NCBI GenBank assembly: GCA_010084195.1
Contig: RGPS01000001.1
Span: 1 to 64,000, forward strand
Direction of reading: 5' to 3'
Source of the DNA: Terriglobia bacterium
GTDB lineage: Bacteria > Acidobacteriota > Terriglobia > Bryobacterales > Bryobacteraceae
DNA: 64,000 bases
Numbering within the stretch: the stretch's first letter is position 1; every line of letters starts with the position of its first letter. The position numbers were made by a program, and so were the translations under genes. Shown piece after piece: positions 46,947 through 57,383 of this stretch. The notes beneath the pieces are model-generated. The model was not told the DNA's origin. It saw only the letters and a list, made by a program, of their open reading frames with translations, and did not search any database.

Positions 46947-48473
46947 TGCTGGTGTACGATCTTTCCTCCGACGACCGTCATGGTGGCACGCGTTTTAAGG
47001 ATTTCGGGGGCGGGGATGGTCATGATATCGGCCGAGAGCATGGGAGAGCCGCTGATCGGGAAACCAGCCGCCGGCGGGCTTGCCTTGTTTATCCTGCCGG
47101 GCCACGGCAGCGTAGAAGCCGTCGATGGGATTGGCGAGTTCCACGGGAAAATCGGAGCCGCTGGCGAGGTGGACTCCCAGCTTGATGAGGGTCTGCCAGG
47201 CGTAGGCACCTTTGACGCGGTCGGGGCCGAGCCTGTCAGCGGCCCAGCCCATGTCGCTGGTGGCGTGAGTTGGCTGAATGGACGCGATGATGGAGTATTT
47301 CTGGAATTTGACGAAGTCTTCCGGGGCAATTACCTGGGCATGTTCCACGCGGAACCGCTTGTTGTTGGGGCCTTTGAGCGCCGCAGCGTAGGCGTCCAGC
47401 GTCTCCCGATTGCCCCGGTCGCCGATGGCATGGGTGTTGACCTGGAACCCACGTGCCGCAGCCTTCACCGAGACGGCTTCGATAGCGTCGCGTCCCGTGA
47501 TCATGAGGCCGCTGGCAGCCTTCTCGTCGGCATAGGGTGCCAGGAGGGCTGCTCCGCGAGATCCGAGCGCACCATCGGCATAGGCTTTGATACTGCGAAT
47601 GGTGAGGAAGTCACCGATTTCGGGGCCGCGGGCCAGCCAGGTATCTACAAGAGCGGTCTGGTTAGAGAGCATGGCATAGACGCGGACGGGTATTCTGCCT
47701 TGTTGCAGGAGCGCGTGATAGGCGGCGATTTCAGCATTGCCTACGCCGGCATCGTGGACCGAAGTGAGGCCCAGCCGCGCACATTCTTCGAGGGCACGGG
47801 AGATATGGCGCTGGACCTGTTCCGGAGATGCTGCGGGAATTCTGCGGCGAACCATGCCCTGGGCGGTATCCACCAGAACCCCGGCGGGTTTGCCCTGAGC
47901 GTCGCGAATGATGCGGCCACCGTCGGGATCTTTGGTGCCCTGGTTAATGTCTGCGGCATCCAGGGCGGCGCGGTTGGCCCAGGTGGCGTGTCCGTCAATG
48001 CGGGTGAGGGCGACAGGATTTTTGGGGGCGGCCTGGTTCAGAGAGTCGGTCGTGGGGAATTGTTTTGTGACCCAGAGATTTTGGTCCCAGCCACGTCCGA
48101 CGATCCATTCGCCGGGGGCTGCCTTCGCGGCAGCGGCCTTCACCTTCCCGGCAATTTCGGCTTCCGAGGTAATGCCGCGGAGGTCGAGCATTTCGAGCGA
48201 GGAACCGAGACCTTCCACATGTCCGTGGGCGTCAATCAGGCCGGGGATGATGGCGGCACCCTTTGCGTCGATGACGCGGGTGGCGGCGTTCTCAAAGGCC
48301 TTCAGGTCATTGCCGACAGCTGCGATTCGGCCGTTACGAATCGCGATGGCGGTGGCCCTGGGATTCTTTGGGTCGACCGTGTAAATTTTAGCGTTTTTTA
48401 TGAGTAAATCAGACGTTTGCGCGTGCGCAATAGCCGAAACCGAGAGGGTCAAAAAGGCAAGTTTGAGTCGCAT
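46943..48473 (-). pseudogene. Amidohydrolase family protein with apparent internal deletion/frameshift near 47031-47050
   Basis: GLIDAHGHVEGLG, THAIGDRG, ASGSDFPVELANP in one frame; C-terminal SADIMTIPAPEILKTRATMTVVGGKIVH in another frame. Confidence 0.85.
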
Positions 48474-48536
48474 AAAAGGCCGTACTGTATTATCACCTGT
48501 TGGACTCCTGTTGACCATTTCGCAGGGCTTAAAGCT

Positions 48537-49475
48537 ATGAGAACACTCGTAACAGGGGCACAGGGCTGTATTGGATCGTGGGTTGTGAAGCGGCTGATTG
48601 AAGCCGGCAATGAGGTGGTCACGTTCGACGTGAACGACTCCCTGGCGCGGCTGGAGATGATCTCCGACGCCGGGGTGGTGGCGAAGGTGAATCGCCGGGT
48701 CGGCAAGATTGAAGACACGGCGGCGGTGAAGGCGCTGGTGAAGGACGAGGGCATCACGCACATCTGCCATCTGGCGGCGGTCCTGATGCCGTTCTGCGCG
48801 AAAAACCCGGTGGAGGGTGCGCTGATCAACGTGGTTGGCACCCTGAATGTTTTCGAAGCGGCGAAGGAAGCCGGTTTGACCGAGGGGATTGTTTACGCCA
48901 GTTCGTCAGCCGTGTGGGGGCCTACCGATGAATACGGGGAAGGTGAACTGACGGAAGACCTGCCGACGAAACCGAAGACTCACTATGGTGTCTACAAGGC
49001 TGCGAATGAAGGTAATGCGCGGATCTTCTTTGCCAATGACGGCATTTCGAGCATCGGGCTGCGACCGTGGACCGTGTTTGGTCCGGGGCGTGATGCCGGT
49101 TTGACGGCGGATCCGACGCTGGCGATGCGTGCCGTGGCACAGCGGCAACCGTTCCAGATCCGGCTCTCGGGTCACATGGATTTGCAGTACACGCAGGACG
49201 TGGCTGATATCTTCATTCGGTGCATGGTGAGCGGGGTGCAGGGTGCGCATGCTTTCAATCTGCGCGGTGAAGTGATTGCGATGGAAGATCTGGTTACGAT
49301 GCTGGATGAGCTGCGACCGGAAGCGAAGGGGTTGATTACAGTGGCCGGGAACCCTGTTCCTGTGGCGTATCGGATGAGCGATGCCGCACTGGTTGCCGCA
49401 ATTGGGGAAGTGCCGCGCACGCCGTTACGGGAAGCAGTGCTTTCGACGATCAACAAGTTTGAGTCGCTGGGGTAA
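48537..49475 (+). CDS. NAD-dependent epimerase/dehydratase
   Basis: VTGAQGCIGSWVVKRL, HLAAV, YGVYKAANE. Confidence 0.94.
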   Translation: MRTLVTGAQGCIGSWVVKRLIEAGNEVVTFDVNDSLARLEMISDAGVVAKVNRRVGKIEDTAAVKALVKDEGITHICHLAAVLMPFCAKNPVEGALINVVGTLNVFEAAKEAGLTEGIVYASSSAVWGPTDEYGEGELTEDLPTKPKTHYGVYKAANEGNARIFFANDGISSIGLRPWTVFGPGRDAGLTADPTLAMRAVAQRQPFQIRLSGHMDLQYTQDVADIFIRCMVSGVQGAHAFNLRGEVIAMEDLVTMLDELRPEAKGLITVAGNPVPVAYRMSDAALVAAIGEVPRTPLREAVLSTINKFESLG

Positions 49476-49648
49476 ATCGGAGGCTTTGACCGACGCCACC
49501 GGGGGCAAGTGCCGCACGTCACAGGGACCGCAAGGTTCAGGGCTAAAGGCCGGAAGCCCGGTGGTGGGTCAGGCGGTGTTCCGGAGTACGAATTTCGGGC
49601 TCTGGGCAGTGGGTACGCGATAATCGGGACAGGTCCGGAGTAACCTAC

Positions 49649-49909
49649 ATGTCCCGAACAATCTTTCGTGCGCTGGTAGCGCTGACGCTGGTAACGATGT
49701 ACTTCGCGCGACGCTCTGGTGGACGCATGGGGCCCTGGAGTTTCCTGCCGTTTTACTACTGGTTTCTGGCTTCTATGGTGGTATTTGGCTCGTTCGGGGT
49801 GGCTGCGGCGTATCGGGCGTGGAAAGAACCGCACAATCGCAGACCGCTGCTGTTTGATGTCGCGCTGGCGGCGATTTGGGTTCCCTATTGGTTCGCCAAC
49901 CTGCGTTAA
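49649..49909 (+). CDS. Small membrane protein, hypothetical
   Basis: 86-aa ORF with two to three hydrophobic segments. Confidence 0.5.
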   Translation: MSRTIFRALVALTLVTMYFARRSGGRMGPWSFLPFYYWFLASMVVFGSFGVAAAYRAWKEPHNRRPLLFDVALAAIWVPYWFANLR

Positions 49910-50427
49910 ACCTCGGGGAAGAGACTGATGCCGGCGACACCGATTGCCCCGGCAGATATGCAGGATGCCGCGTTGGCTTCGTTTATTCCTCCGAGGGCGA
50001 GCAGCGGGACCGGTGAGATTCTCGCAAGCCTTGTAAGTTCCCTGAGTCCCAGTGGCGTGCGGGTATCGGCTTTCGACAACGGTGGAAACACGGGGGAGAT
50101 CAGCGCGTAGTCTGCTCCGAATGCGGCCAGGACATCCTCCTCGTTGTGGCAGGCAAGCGTGATCAGAAAGCCTTTGGGGACGAGGTTCCTGACGAGTTGT
50201 GGTGAGATTGCCCGCGACTTCAGGTGGACACCGGCTGCACCGGCGGCGAGGGCAATGTCGAGGCGGTCATTCACCAGAATTCGCCCTGGCAGGTTCAACT
50301 GTAGTGCGCGACGGACGAAGGTGGCCAAGTCCCTGGGCGTCAGTTGGGGTTCCCGTATCTGAAGGAAATCGGCTGATGGCGAAAGCAGGGATGTGCCGAG
50401 GCCGTTGGTGATCTGGTAACGAATCAC
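49906..50427 (-). CDS. Thiamine phosphate synthase (ThiE/TenI-like)
   Basis: LQIREPQLTPRDLA, ILVNDRLDIALAAGAAGVHL, SPVFPPLSKADTRTPLGL, PLLALGGI; GTGA overlap with upstream gene. Confidence 0.85.
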   Translation of the reverse strand: MIRYQITNGLGTSLLSPSADFLQIREPQLTPRDLATFVRRALQLNLPGRILVNDRLDIALAAGAAGVHLKSRAISPQLVRNLVPKGFLITLACHNEEDVLAAFGADYALISPVFPPLSKADTRTPLGLRELTRLARISPVPLLALGGINEANAASCISAGAIGVAGISLFPEV

Positions 50428-51005
50428 AGGACTTTGTAGTAGCTTTCGCCGGCACAGGCCCGGCAAAGGAGTTGGCCGTCCCGTTCCACGAAGCGTTCGA
50501 AATTGATACCTTCGGCGCACTGGGTGCAGGTGCGCTTCGGCCCCTTGTAGCCCGGGAAATCCTCCGGACCCAGCACCACCTCCACCCATTGATGGCTGAA
50601 CAGGTCTGCAACCGGCATTTCCCGATAGGCCTGCATTTGCTGCTGATTGCGGGGCTCAACGTGGGGATAGAGAACCCGTGCCAGGTCTTTAGACGATTCG
50701 AGGGCGGCCACCCGAACTGCCCGGTTGTCCCGAAGATCGATGAAGGTGGCGGCCACCTTCCCGAAGTCTCGGAATTTGAGGGCACGTTTGCCGAGACGGC
50801 AGCCGGTGACAACAGAAATCGCGTCGGTGACGCACCGGTCGATTTCGACGAACGTGACCAGGCGTTTGCGGTCAGCTCCGCGCGGGTCGGTGATTTCGAG
50901 CAGGGATAATCCATGGAGGGCCATTCTCAGGCCGAGAATCTGGCCGGCGCAGAGGTGTCCGTGGGCCTCGGCGGCGAGGGCTTCGTACTCTGAAAATGGC
51001 CTCAT
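50424..51005 (-). CDS. FmdE-domain protein with C-terminal zinc ribbon
   Basis: HGHLCAGQILGLRMA, CVTDAISVVTGCRLGKR, CTQCAEGINFERFVERDGQLLCRAC. Confidence 0.85.
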   Translation of the reverse strand: MRPFSEYEALAAEAHGHLCAGQILGLRMALHGLSLLEITDPRGADRKRLVTFVEIDRCVTDAISVVTGCRLGKRALKFRDFGKVAATFIDLRDNRAVRVAALESSKDLARVLYPHVEPRNQQQMQAYREMPVADLFSHQWVEVVLGPEDFPGYKGPKRTCTQCAEGINFERFVERDGQLLCRACAGESYYKVL

Positions 51006-52066
51006 GCGTCCAACTGCCCGGTACGGTGGGCCTGATTGGCCTGGCGCTTCAGATCAGTGAAACTGAATCCGGCGGATGCGATCGCGATAGCTCCGCCGAG
51101 GGCCAAAGGCAGGGTCTGGAGCAGGAACATGATTTCGGCCAGGATTTGGGCATCGGGCGTCTCCGTAAACAGGCGCTGCAGGCCATAAACGACAGCGGCC
51201 TGAAAGGCCCCGAGGTTGGCCGGGGCATTCGGCATGAGGGTGCCGACGGATCTTACGACGACCAGGAAGGCCATCGCACTGAAGGAAAACTCGAAGGCGT
51301 CCGCACGTGCAATCGCCCAGACGGCGAAGATCTGGAGAGCCCAGTACAAACTGCTGAGGGCCATGGCGCGACCGAGTGCGTTCCAGTGACCCAACTGATG
51401 AATTTGTTCCAGAAGCTGGCTGAAACGGGCGGCCCAGCCCTTGCCGCTGACCAGTTTGTTGGCATGTTGCCGCCGAAACAGGGCCCAGGTGAGAAGGCAA
51501 CCCAATGCCACCATGGAACTGCCGAAGATCCACATAACGCGGTTGACCGCAACGTGGGTGGGGATCTGCCAGGTAACCAGGAGGTAGAGGATCACCATCC
51601 ACAAGCCATCCATCAGGCGCACGATGAGATCTGAGGTGAGAGTCAGGGAGAGTGGAATGCTGGTCTTGTAGGACAGCAGGAAGCAGCGGATGATTTCACC
51701 GGCGCGAGCAGGCAGGAAGTCGTTGGCGAACAAACCCACGTAGACAGCCTGAATACACTTCGTCAAAGGGGGCTTGCCGACGGGGCCGAGGATAACGGCC
51801 CAGCGCCAGGCCTCGACGACATAGATCAGGAACTCAACCGCGACCGCGAGCGCAACCCAGCGCCAATCGAGATTGCGGATATGTTCGCCGAGCTGCGCGA
51901 AAGGGAAGCGAAAGAGGACCCAGGCAAGGGATGCGGCCCCAATGGCATAGCCGATTACGGGTACCAGCCAGCCAGGGAGCCTCTGCCAGAAAGGCGGTTT
52001 CTCAGAGGTGGACATGGCCTGCGGCGCGGGGGGACGGCTCAAGATGCCTTCATGATAGCGCCTCAT
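51002..52066 (-). CDS. Lysylphosphatidylglycerol synthase TM-region/flippase-like (UPF0104) protein
   Basis: VYVGLFANDFLPARAGEIIRCFLLS, LMPNAPANLGAFQAAVV. Confidence 0.9.
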   Translation of the reverse strand: MRRYHEGILSRPPAPQAMSTSEKPPFWQRLPGWLVPVIGYAIGAASLAWVLFRFPFAQLGEHIRNLDWRWVALAVAVEFLIYVVEAWRWAVILGPVGKPPLTKCIQAVYVGLFANDFLPARAGEIIRCFLLSYKTSIPLSLTLTSDLIVRLMDGLWMVILYLLVTWQIPTHVAVNRVMWIFGSSMVALGCLLTWALFRRQHANKLVSGKGWAARFSQLLEQIHQLGHWNALGRAMALSSLYWALQIFAVWAIARADAFEFSFSAMAFLVVVRSVGTLMPNAPANLGAFQAAVVYGLQRLFTETPDAQILAEIMFLLQTLPLALGGAIAIASAGFSFTDLKRQANQAHRTGQLDA

Positions 52067-52079
52067 TTTCGGTATTCAC

Positions 52080-53417
52080 TTGCAAAGTCGGCTCCAGCCT
52101 GAGAGGATAATTACCTTGAACCTGATACTACTTGCATTCGGGGCTGTGGCCCTTCTCCTGTTTCTGATTATTGTGATGAGGATGCATGCCTTCCTGGCGA
52201 TGCTGATCTCGGCTTTCGCCATGGGGCTGGCCGCCCACATGTCCCCGGCTGTAGTCCTGAAGTCGATCCAGGCCGGATTTGGGGATGCCTTGAGTTCCAT
52301 CACGGTGGTGCTGGGGCTGGGGGCCATGATCGGTGCCTATCTGGAACATTCCGGTGGAGGCAGGGCTTTGGCGGACTGGCTGATTGCGAAGTTCGGTCAG
52401 GAAAAGGCTGTCTGGGCGATCATGCTCGCGGGTTTCCTGGTGGGCTTGCCGATATTTTTTGAAGTCGGTTTCATCATCATGGTGCCGCTGGTTTACAGCC
52501 TGGCGAGGGAAGGGAAGAAGTCGCTGCTGGTCTATGGTCTGGCCGTCGCGGCGCCTTTGACGATTCTGCACTCGCTGGTTCCGCCTCACCCCGCACCTGC
52601 CGCCGCCGCGCAATTGCTGGGGATCGATTTTGGGGCCGCAATTCTCTACGGAACGCTGCTTTCTGTTCCGATGACGCTCATCAGCGGCATGTGGTACGGC
52701 CAGTGGATTGGTAAGCGCCTCAACGTGCCGCTGCCGGCCGCAGCGCTGGAGCTTCCTGTGGAACAGGGGGGGACTCCTCCGGCGGTATTCGGCGTAGCGC
52801 TGCTGCTTGTGTTGCCGGTGCTTCTGATTGGTTGTGGCACGATTTGGCCGAAGGTTCCGGCTATGGTGCTGATCGGGCATCCATTCTCAGCGCTGCTGAT
52901 TACCTTGCTGGCGTCGATGCTGTTGCTGGGCACGGCACGCGGGCTGTCGATGCAGAAGATTACCGATTTGGCAAATAAGGCCGTGGGCCCTACGGCGTCG
53001 CTGCTGCTGATTATGGGAGCGGGTGGCGGCCTGAAGCAGATCATCGTCGATTCCGGGGCCGGAGCGATGGCCGGAAAGATGATGGCCGAAGCGCATATTT
53101 CACCGCTTTGGGCTGCGTTCCTGATGGCTGCAGTTTTGCGTGTGGCGCAGGGGTCGGCGACGGTGTCGATCATTACGGCTGCGGGGATTATTGCGCCAAT
53201 TGTGAAGGGTATGCCGGGGCTTCGTCCGGAGCTGTTGTTCCTGGCGCTTTGTTGCGGCGGGACAGGACCGTCCCTGGTGAACGATGCCGGTTTCTGGATT
53301 GTGAACCAGTACTACGGCCTGACCGTTTCGCAGACCTTCAAGGCCTGGACCGGGATGAAGATGATTTCCGCCGTGGTAGGGTTCGGGATTGTGCTGCTGC
53401 TTGATGCGTTTCTGTAG
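52080..53417 (+). CDS. GntP family gluconate/sugar-acid permease
   Basis: LEHSGGGRALADWLIAKFG, FEVGFIIMVPLVYSLARE, LHSLVPPHPAPAAAAQLLG. Confidence 0.95.
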   Translation: MQSRLQPERIITLNLILLAFGAVALLLFLIIVMRMHAFLAMLISAFAMGLAAHMSPAVVLKSIQAGFGDALSSITVVLGLGAMIGAYLEHSGGGRALADWLIAKFGQEKAVWAIMLAGFLVGLPIFFEVGFIIMVPLVYSLAREGKKSLLVYGLAVAAPLTILHSLVPPHPAPAAAAQLLGIDFGAAILYGTLLSVPMTLISGMWYGQWIGKRLNVPLPAAALELPVEQGGTPPAVFGVALLLVLPVLLIGCGTIWPKVPAMVLIGHPFSALLITLLASMLLLGTARGLSMQKITDLANKAVGPTASLLLIMGAGGGLKQIIVDSGAGAMAGKMMAEAHISPLWAAFLMAAVLRVAQGSATVSIITAAGIIAPIVKGMPGLRPELLFLALCCGGTGPSLVNDAGFWIVNQYYGLTVSQTFKAWTGMKMISAVVGFGIVLLLDAFL

Positions 53418-53422
53418 ACCGC

Positions 53423-54472
53423 ATGCGGCTACCTGCTGTAGTACTTCTGACGGCCCTGTCTTTGGCAGCACAGACTGGTTTTGATGCTAAACAGGCTGAT
53501 CGCTTCGCTCAATTCGCGCTCGATTGTGTTCACAAGCAGTATCCGAACAAGATTGCGCATTCGCTCAATTCCGATGCGGACGTGAAGCCGCCCCGGGAGC
53601 TGACTCCGGCGTTTTATGGGTGTTATGACTGGCATTCGTCGGTGCATGGACACTGGCTTCTGGTGCGGTCGCTTCGGCTGTTTCCGGGTGGGGCCTTTGC
53701 GCCTGCCGCGCGCGCCGCTTTGGGGCAGAGCCTGACACCCGGGAATATCGCGAGGGAAGTTGACTACCTGGTGGCCGAGGGTCGGAGTTCGTTCGAGCGT
53801 CCCTACGGGTTGGGCTGGCTGCTGCAGTTATCTGCGGAGTTGAAGGAATGGGATGATCCCGAGGCTCGTAAATGGCATGGAGCGCTGGAGCCTCTTGCGA
53901 AAGCCGCCGTGGCACGTGTTTCCGCGTGGCTTCCAAAGTTGCAGCACCCCGTACGCACCGGCGAGCATAACAACACGGCATTCGGTCTGGGCCTGATGCT
54001 GGACTACGCCCGAAGCAGCGGCGAAGCAGAATTCGGCAAGTTGTTGGCGGGCCGAGTCCGTGACTACTACCTGAAAGACCGCGCGTGTCCCATCACCTAT
54101 GAGCCTTCGGGCGAGGACTTTGTGTCACCCTGTCTGGCGGAAGCAGACGTGATGCGGCGGGTTTTGTCGAAGGCTGAGTTTGTGGTCTGGTTTCGTGCGT
54201 TCCTGCGGCACATACCGCTGGAGCCAACTCCGGTCTCGGACTTTAGCGATGGCAAGTTGGGCCACCTCGCCGGGCTGAATCTGAGCCGTGCCTGGATGCT
54301 GGAAGGCATCGTATCCGTGCTGGGTTCCGGCGGTGACAGAAGTCGAATGCTGGAACTTTCGGGACGGCTGCGAGCAACTGGTCTGGAGAGTATTCGCAGC
54401 GAGCAATACGAAGGTGGTCACTGGCTGGGTAGTTTTGCGGTTTACCTGGTTAGTGGTCGTGGGCTGAATTAG
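53423..54472 (+). CDS. DUF2891 family protein (secreted)
   Basis: PAFYGCYDWHSSVHGHWLLVR, GEHNNTAFGL, GEDFVSPCLAEADVMRRVL. Confidence 0.9.
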   Translation: MRLPAVVLLTALSLAAQTGFDAKQADRFAQFALDCVHKQYPNKIAHSLNSDADVKPPRELTPAFYGCYDWHSSVHGHWLLVRSLRLFPGGAFAPAARAALGQSLTPGNIAREVDYLVAEGRSSFERPYGLGWLLQLSAELKEWDDPEARKWHGALEPLAKAAVARVSAWLPKLQHPVRTGEHNNTAFGLGLMLDYARSSGEAEFGKLLAGRVRDYYLKDRACPITYEPSGEDFVSPCLAEADVMRRVLSKAEFVVWFRAFLRHIPLEPTPVSDFSDGKLGHLAGLNLSRAWMLEGIVSVLGSGGDRSRMLELSGRLRATGLESIRSEQYEGGHWLGSFAVYLVSGRGLN

Positions 54473-56522
54473 GCTGGTTCCAGGTTCGTAACATTCCGGC
54501 CAACTGCGCTATTGCCTTTGGATCTCTGCCGTAGCGGGCCTCATTATACGTACACGTGAACGCGACGACCCTTTGGTCGGCTATAGATGCGGCCAGTTCG
54601 GCCGGAGTTGCGGTGGGAGGCCTGCTGATCTTCGCTTTGCGGAGCATCAACTCGTAGAGCCGGGCTGCGTCGTGGCTGGAAGTTTGACCTGCGGCTACTT
54701 TGCGGAGCCAGAAGTAGTTGCGTACCGTGCTCCACAGCCAGCGGAGGTTCCATAGCAGCAGCCCCAGACCAGCGAGGCCGCAGATCCACGCCCAGTGCTC
54801 GCGGACGAAGTCGAGGGGATGGATTGCGGGGGCTGTCCGGGGCCCTTGTCGAGTGGTGCGGAGGAAACTTTCAAGGCGGGCTGCGAGCGTTGCCTGGTGG
54901 CCGAGGTCATAGGTCAGAACCCACTGCTGCCAGACTGAATCCGCTGCATCCAGATACATGTTCAGGCGGCTGAGGATACCGGATTCCTTTGCGAGCGTGG
55001 AAGGCGTGGGGTCGAAGGTCACCCAGCCCTGGTCTCCGAACCAGCCTTCTACCCAGGCGTGGGCGTCGGAAGCCCGGATCACATTCAGACCGGACACCGG
55101 ATTAAAATAGCCGCTTTGGAAGCCCGTCACCACGCGGGCCGGAATTCCCGAGGAGCGCAACATCACGGCCATGGCGGAGGCGAAGTACTCGCAGTAGCCC
55201 TTCTTGTCGATAAACAGAAAGCGGGAGAGTGGATCGCGGCCACGTAGAACCGGGGTTTCCAGGCTGTATTGGAAGTCCCGGCGAAGATGCGATTCGATGC
55301 GCCGGACGCGCTCCAGAGTGGTACCCTCGCCCCCCCATTCACGGGCAAGCGCGGGGATCCGGATATCGATTGGTGGCACAGCCAGATTGCGATTGCGCTC
55401 ACGGTCGGTGAGGGCTTCCGGGAGGGGTTGCGCCAGCAAGGACGAGACTTCGTAGTGTAGTGTGTCGTTGCCTGGGGGGACGGCCTGCCAGTTATTGCCG
55501 GAACGGCGTATCAGGCGCTGCGAGGGTGGTGCCTGGCCGGGCAGGGTGATGTATTCGGGAATGCCTGCAATGAAGAGCGTCCCGTTGGAAGAAGCAGTGG
55601 AATCCACACGATAGAGAAGCCTGCGGCCATCGCGACGCGAACGCTGGGTGCGGTCGGCAACTTCCGCCATGCCGTTGATGAAAGGAATCGGCTCCGGGGC
55701 CATAGGGGAGGGCTCAAACCAGCGACTTCCGTCAAAGCGACTGAGCGTGGCACCCCGCCATTTCATGTTGAGGGGCAGCGGCCGGCCATAGGTCTGGACG
55801 TGGATTACGGCGCGGTTGTCCTTGCTGATGGCCCCGAAAGTTCCGAGGTCGATCACGCTGGAGAAGCCTGTGAGACGGGCTGTGCCGGGGAAGAGAACGG
55901 CGGCGGCGCGCGCGGTTCGGGGCACGATGAGGAAGAAGACGCCGGTGATGAGCAGGACTCCAAGTACGGCGATACCGGCGATTCCCGCAAGTTTCCAGGG
56001 CAGGCCAGATGGCGGAGAGGCTACCAGCGTGGTTCGCAGGAGACCGCGGCGAACTTCACTGCTGGTGAAGACGGCAACGGCGAAGAAGAGGGCGAGGACG
56101 AGCCAGATCAGGAAGCTGGAGTGCCAGGAGAGCAGCGCAGCGGCCACGAGTTCCACGAAGGCCACGAGGCCGGTATAGGAGAGGTCCCTGTCGCTGCGCC
56201 CGGTCAGGATTTTCACGGCCGCGAGAAAGCAGACACCGTGGATGGTGGCGGTGAAGAAATCGCGGGAGATCCAGAGGAAATCGACGGGGTAGAAGAGGAC
56301 GTAGGCGAGGGCGGCCAGAGAGACAGCACGTTGGGGGATCTCGAATTTGAGCCAGCCGCACAGAACGCAGGTGCGGGCGAGGAGGGCCGCACAGGTAAAG
56401 GTGATGGTTGCGGCATCCAGTCGCCCGGTACCGGCAAGGGCGAAGAAGCCGGTGGCGACGAGACCCAGCAGGGCGAACTGGAAGTAGCGGTCGACGAAGC
56501 GGAGGACCGATGAGGGGGCCAC
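54450..56522 (-). CDS. TgpA-like transglutaminase (DUF3488/transglutaminase domain)
   Basis: Multiple TM helices; KKGYCEYFASAMAVMLRSSGIPARVVTGF; SDAHAWVEGWFGDQGWVTFDPTPS. Confidence 0.94.
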   Translation of the reverse strand: MAPSSVLRFVDRYFQFALLGLVATGFFALAGTGRLDAATITFTCAALLARTCVLCGWLKFEIPQRAVSLAALAYVLFYPVDFLWISRDFFTATIHGVCFLAAVKILTGRSDRDLSYTGLVAFVELVAAALLSWHSSFLIWLVLALFFAVAVFTSSEVRRGLLRTTLVASPPSGLPWKLAGIAGIAVLGVLLITGVFFLIVPRTARAAAVLFPGTARLTGFSSVIDLGTFGAISKDNRAVIHVQTYGRPLPLNMKWRGATLSRFDGSRWFEPSPMAPEPIPFINGMAEVADRTQRSRRDGRRLLYRVDSTASSNGTLFIAGIPEYITLPGQAPPSQRLIRRSGNNWQAVPPGNDTLHYEVSSLLAQPLPEALTDRERNRNLAVPPIDIRIPALAREWGGEGTTLERVRRIESHLRRDFQYSLETPVLRGRDPLSRFLFIDKKGYCEYFASAMAVMLRSSGIPARVVTGFQSGYFNPVSGLNVIRASDAHAWVEGWFGDQGWVTFDPTPSTLAKESGILSRLNMYLDAADSVWQQWVLTYDLGHQATLAARLESFLRTTRQGPRTAPAIHPLDFVREHWAWICGLAGLGLLLWNLRWLWSTVRNYFWLRKVAAGQTSSHDAARLYELMLRKAKISRPPTATPAELAASIADQRVVAFTCTYNEARYGRDPKAIAQLAGMLRTWNQPNSAHDH

Positions 56523-56576
56523 AGGTTCAGTTTAGCCTTTTGCGAAACGACCACAACGTTTCCGGAGAGGTGAAGT

Positions 56577-57383
56577 GTGCGGTTCTGCATTCTTTTTCTG
56601 ACTTGCCTGCGTTTGGTTGGTCAGACCGGACTTCAATTTGAGGTTGCCTCCATCAAGCCCTCCGGACCGCGGAGTGAGCGTGGGTCCGATGGCGGACCGG
56701 GCAGCCACGATCCCATTCGCTATGTTTTTGGAAGGGCGACCTTGAAGGATCTGATTCTGCCACCGTGGAATTCTGCAGGACTTTCAGGTATCCAGTGCGG
56801 AGTCACTGGAGCGTACAGCGTTTGATGTGAACGCCAGAATTCCTCCGGGTGCGACGAAGGACGATTTCCGGAGCATGTTGCAGCATTTGCTGCGTGATCG
56901 ATTTCAGATGGTTGTACATCGGGAGACGCGGGAGTTTTCCGGTTATGTTCTGGTGAAGACCGGGGCTGCGGGATTGCGGTTTCAGCCGTGGGAGCCTGGT
57001 TCCCTGGCTCCTCCCGCCCAGGACGGATGGCCCGAGCTCCCAGGTGGGCGGTCAGGGCTGGTGCAGCAAAACAGACTTAGTGAGGGTTACGGCGTGGGTC
57101 GGTTGCGAGGCTGGCGACAGCCAATGTCGGCCCTCGTCAAGATGATGAACATGGCCACACAAAGCCCCGTCGTTGACCGAACGGGCTTGAGCGGATTCTT
57201 CAATTTCTCGCTTGAATACACTATGGAGCGGTCAGGTATTCCGCCCGATGTGGGCGCTGAACTGCCCGGGCCACCCTCGGTGTTCGACGCGATTCAACGG
57301 CAACTGGGGTTGAAGTTGAGTGCCGCCAAGGTACCGTTCCCGGTGGTTGTGGTGGACTCGTTCAGCAAAACTCCGAGCGAAAA

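Noticed and set aside
46980-48407. 475-aa + strand ORF antisense to the amidohydrolase
   Set aside because: Shadow ORF; Gly/Val-rich composition without recognisable motifs, opposite a clear amidohydrolase.
49906-50427. Possible TPP riboswitch for the ThiE-like gene
   Set aside because: The gene overlaps its upstream neighbour; there is no leader region and no THI-box-like sequence.
55800-56513. 237-aa acidic + ORF antisense to the TgpA-like gene
   Set aside because: Composition artefact (E/G-rich complement of hydrophobic codons).
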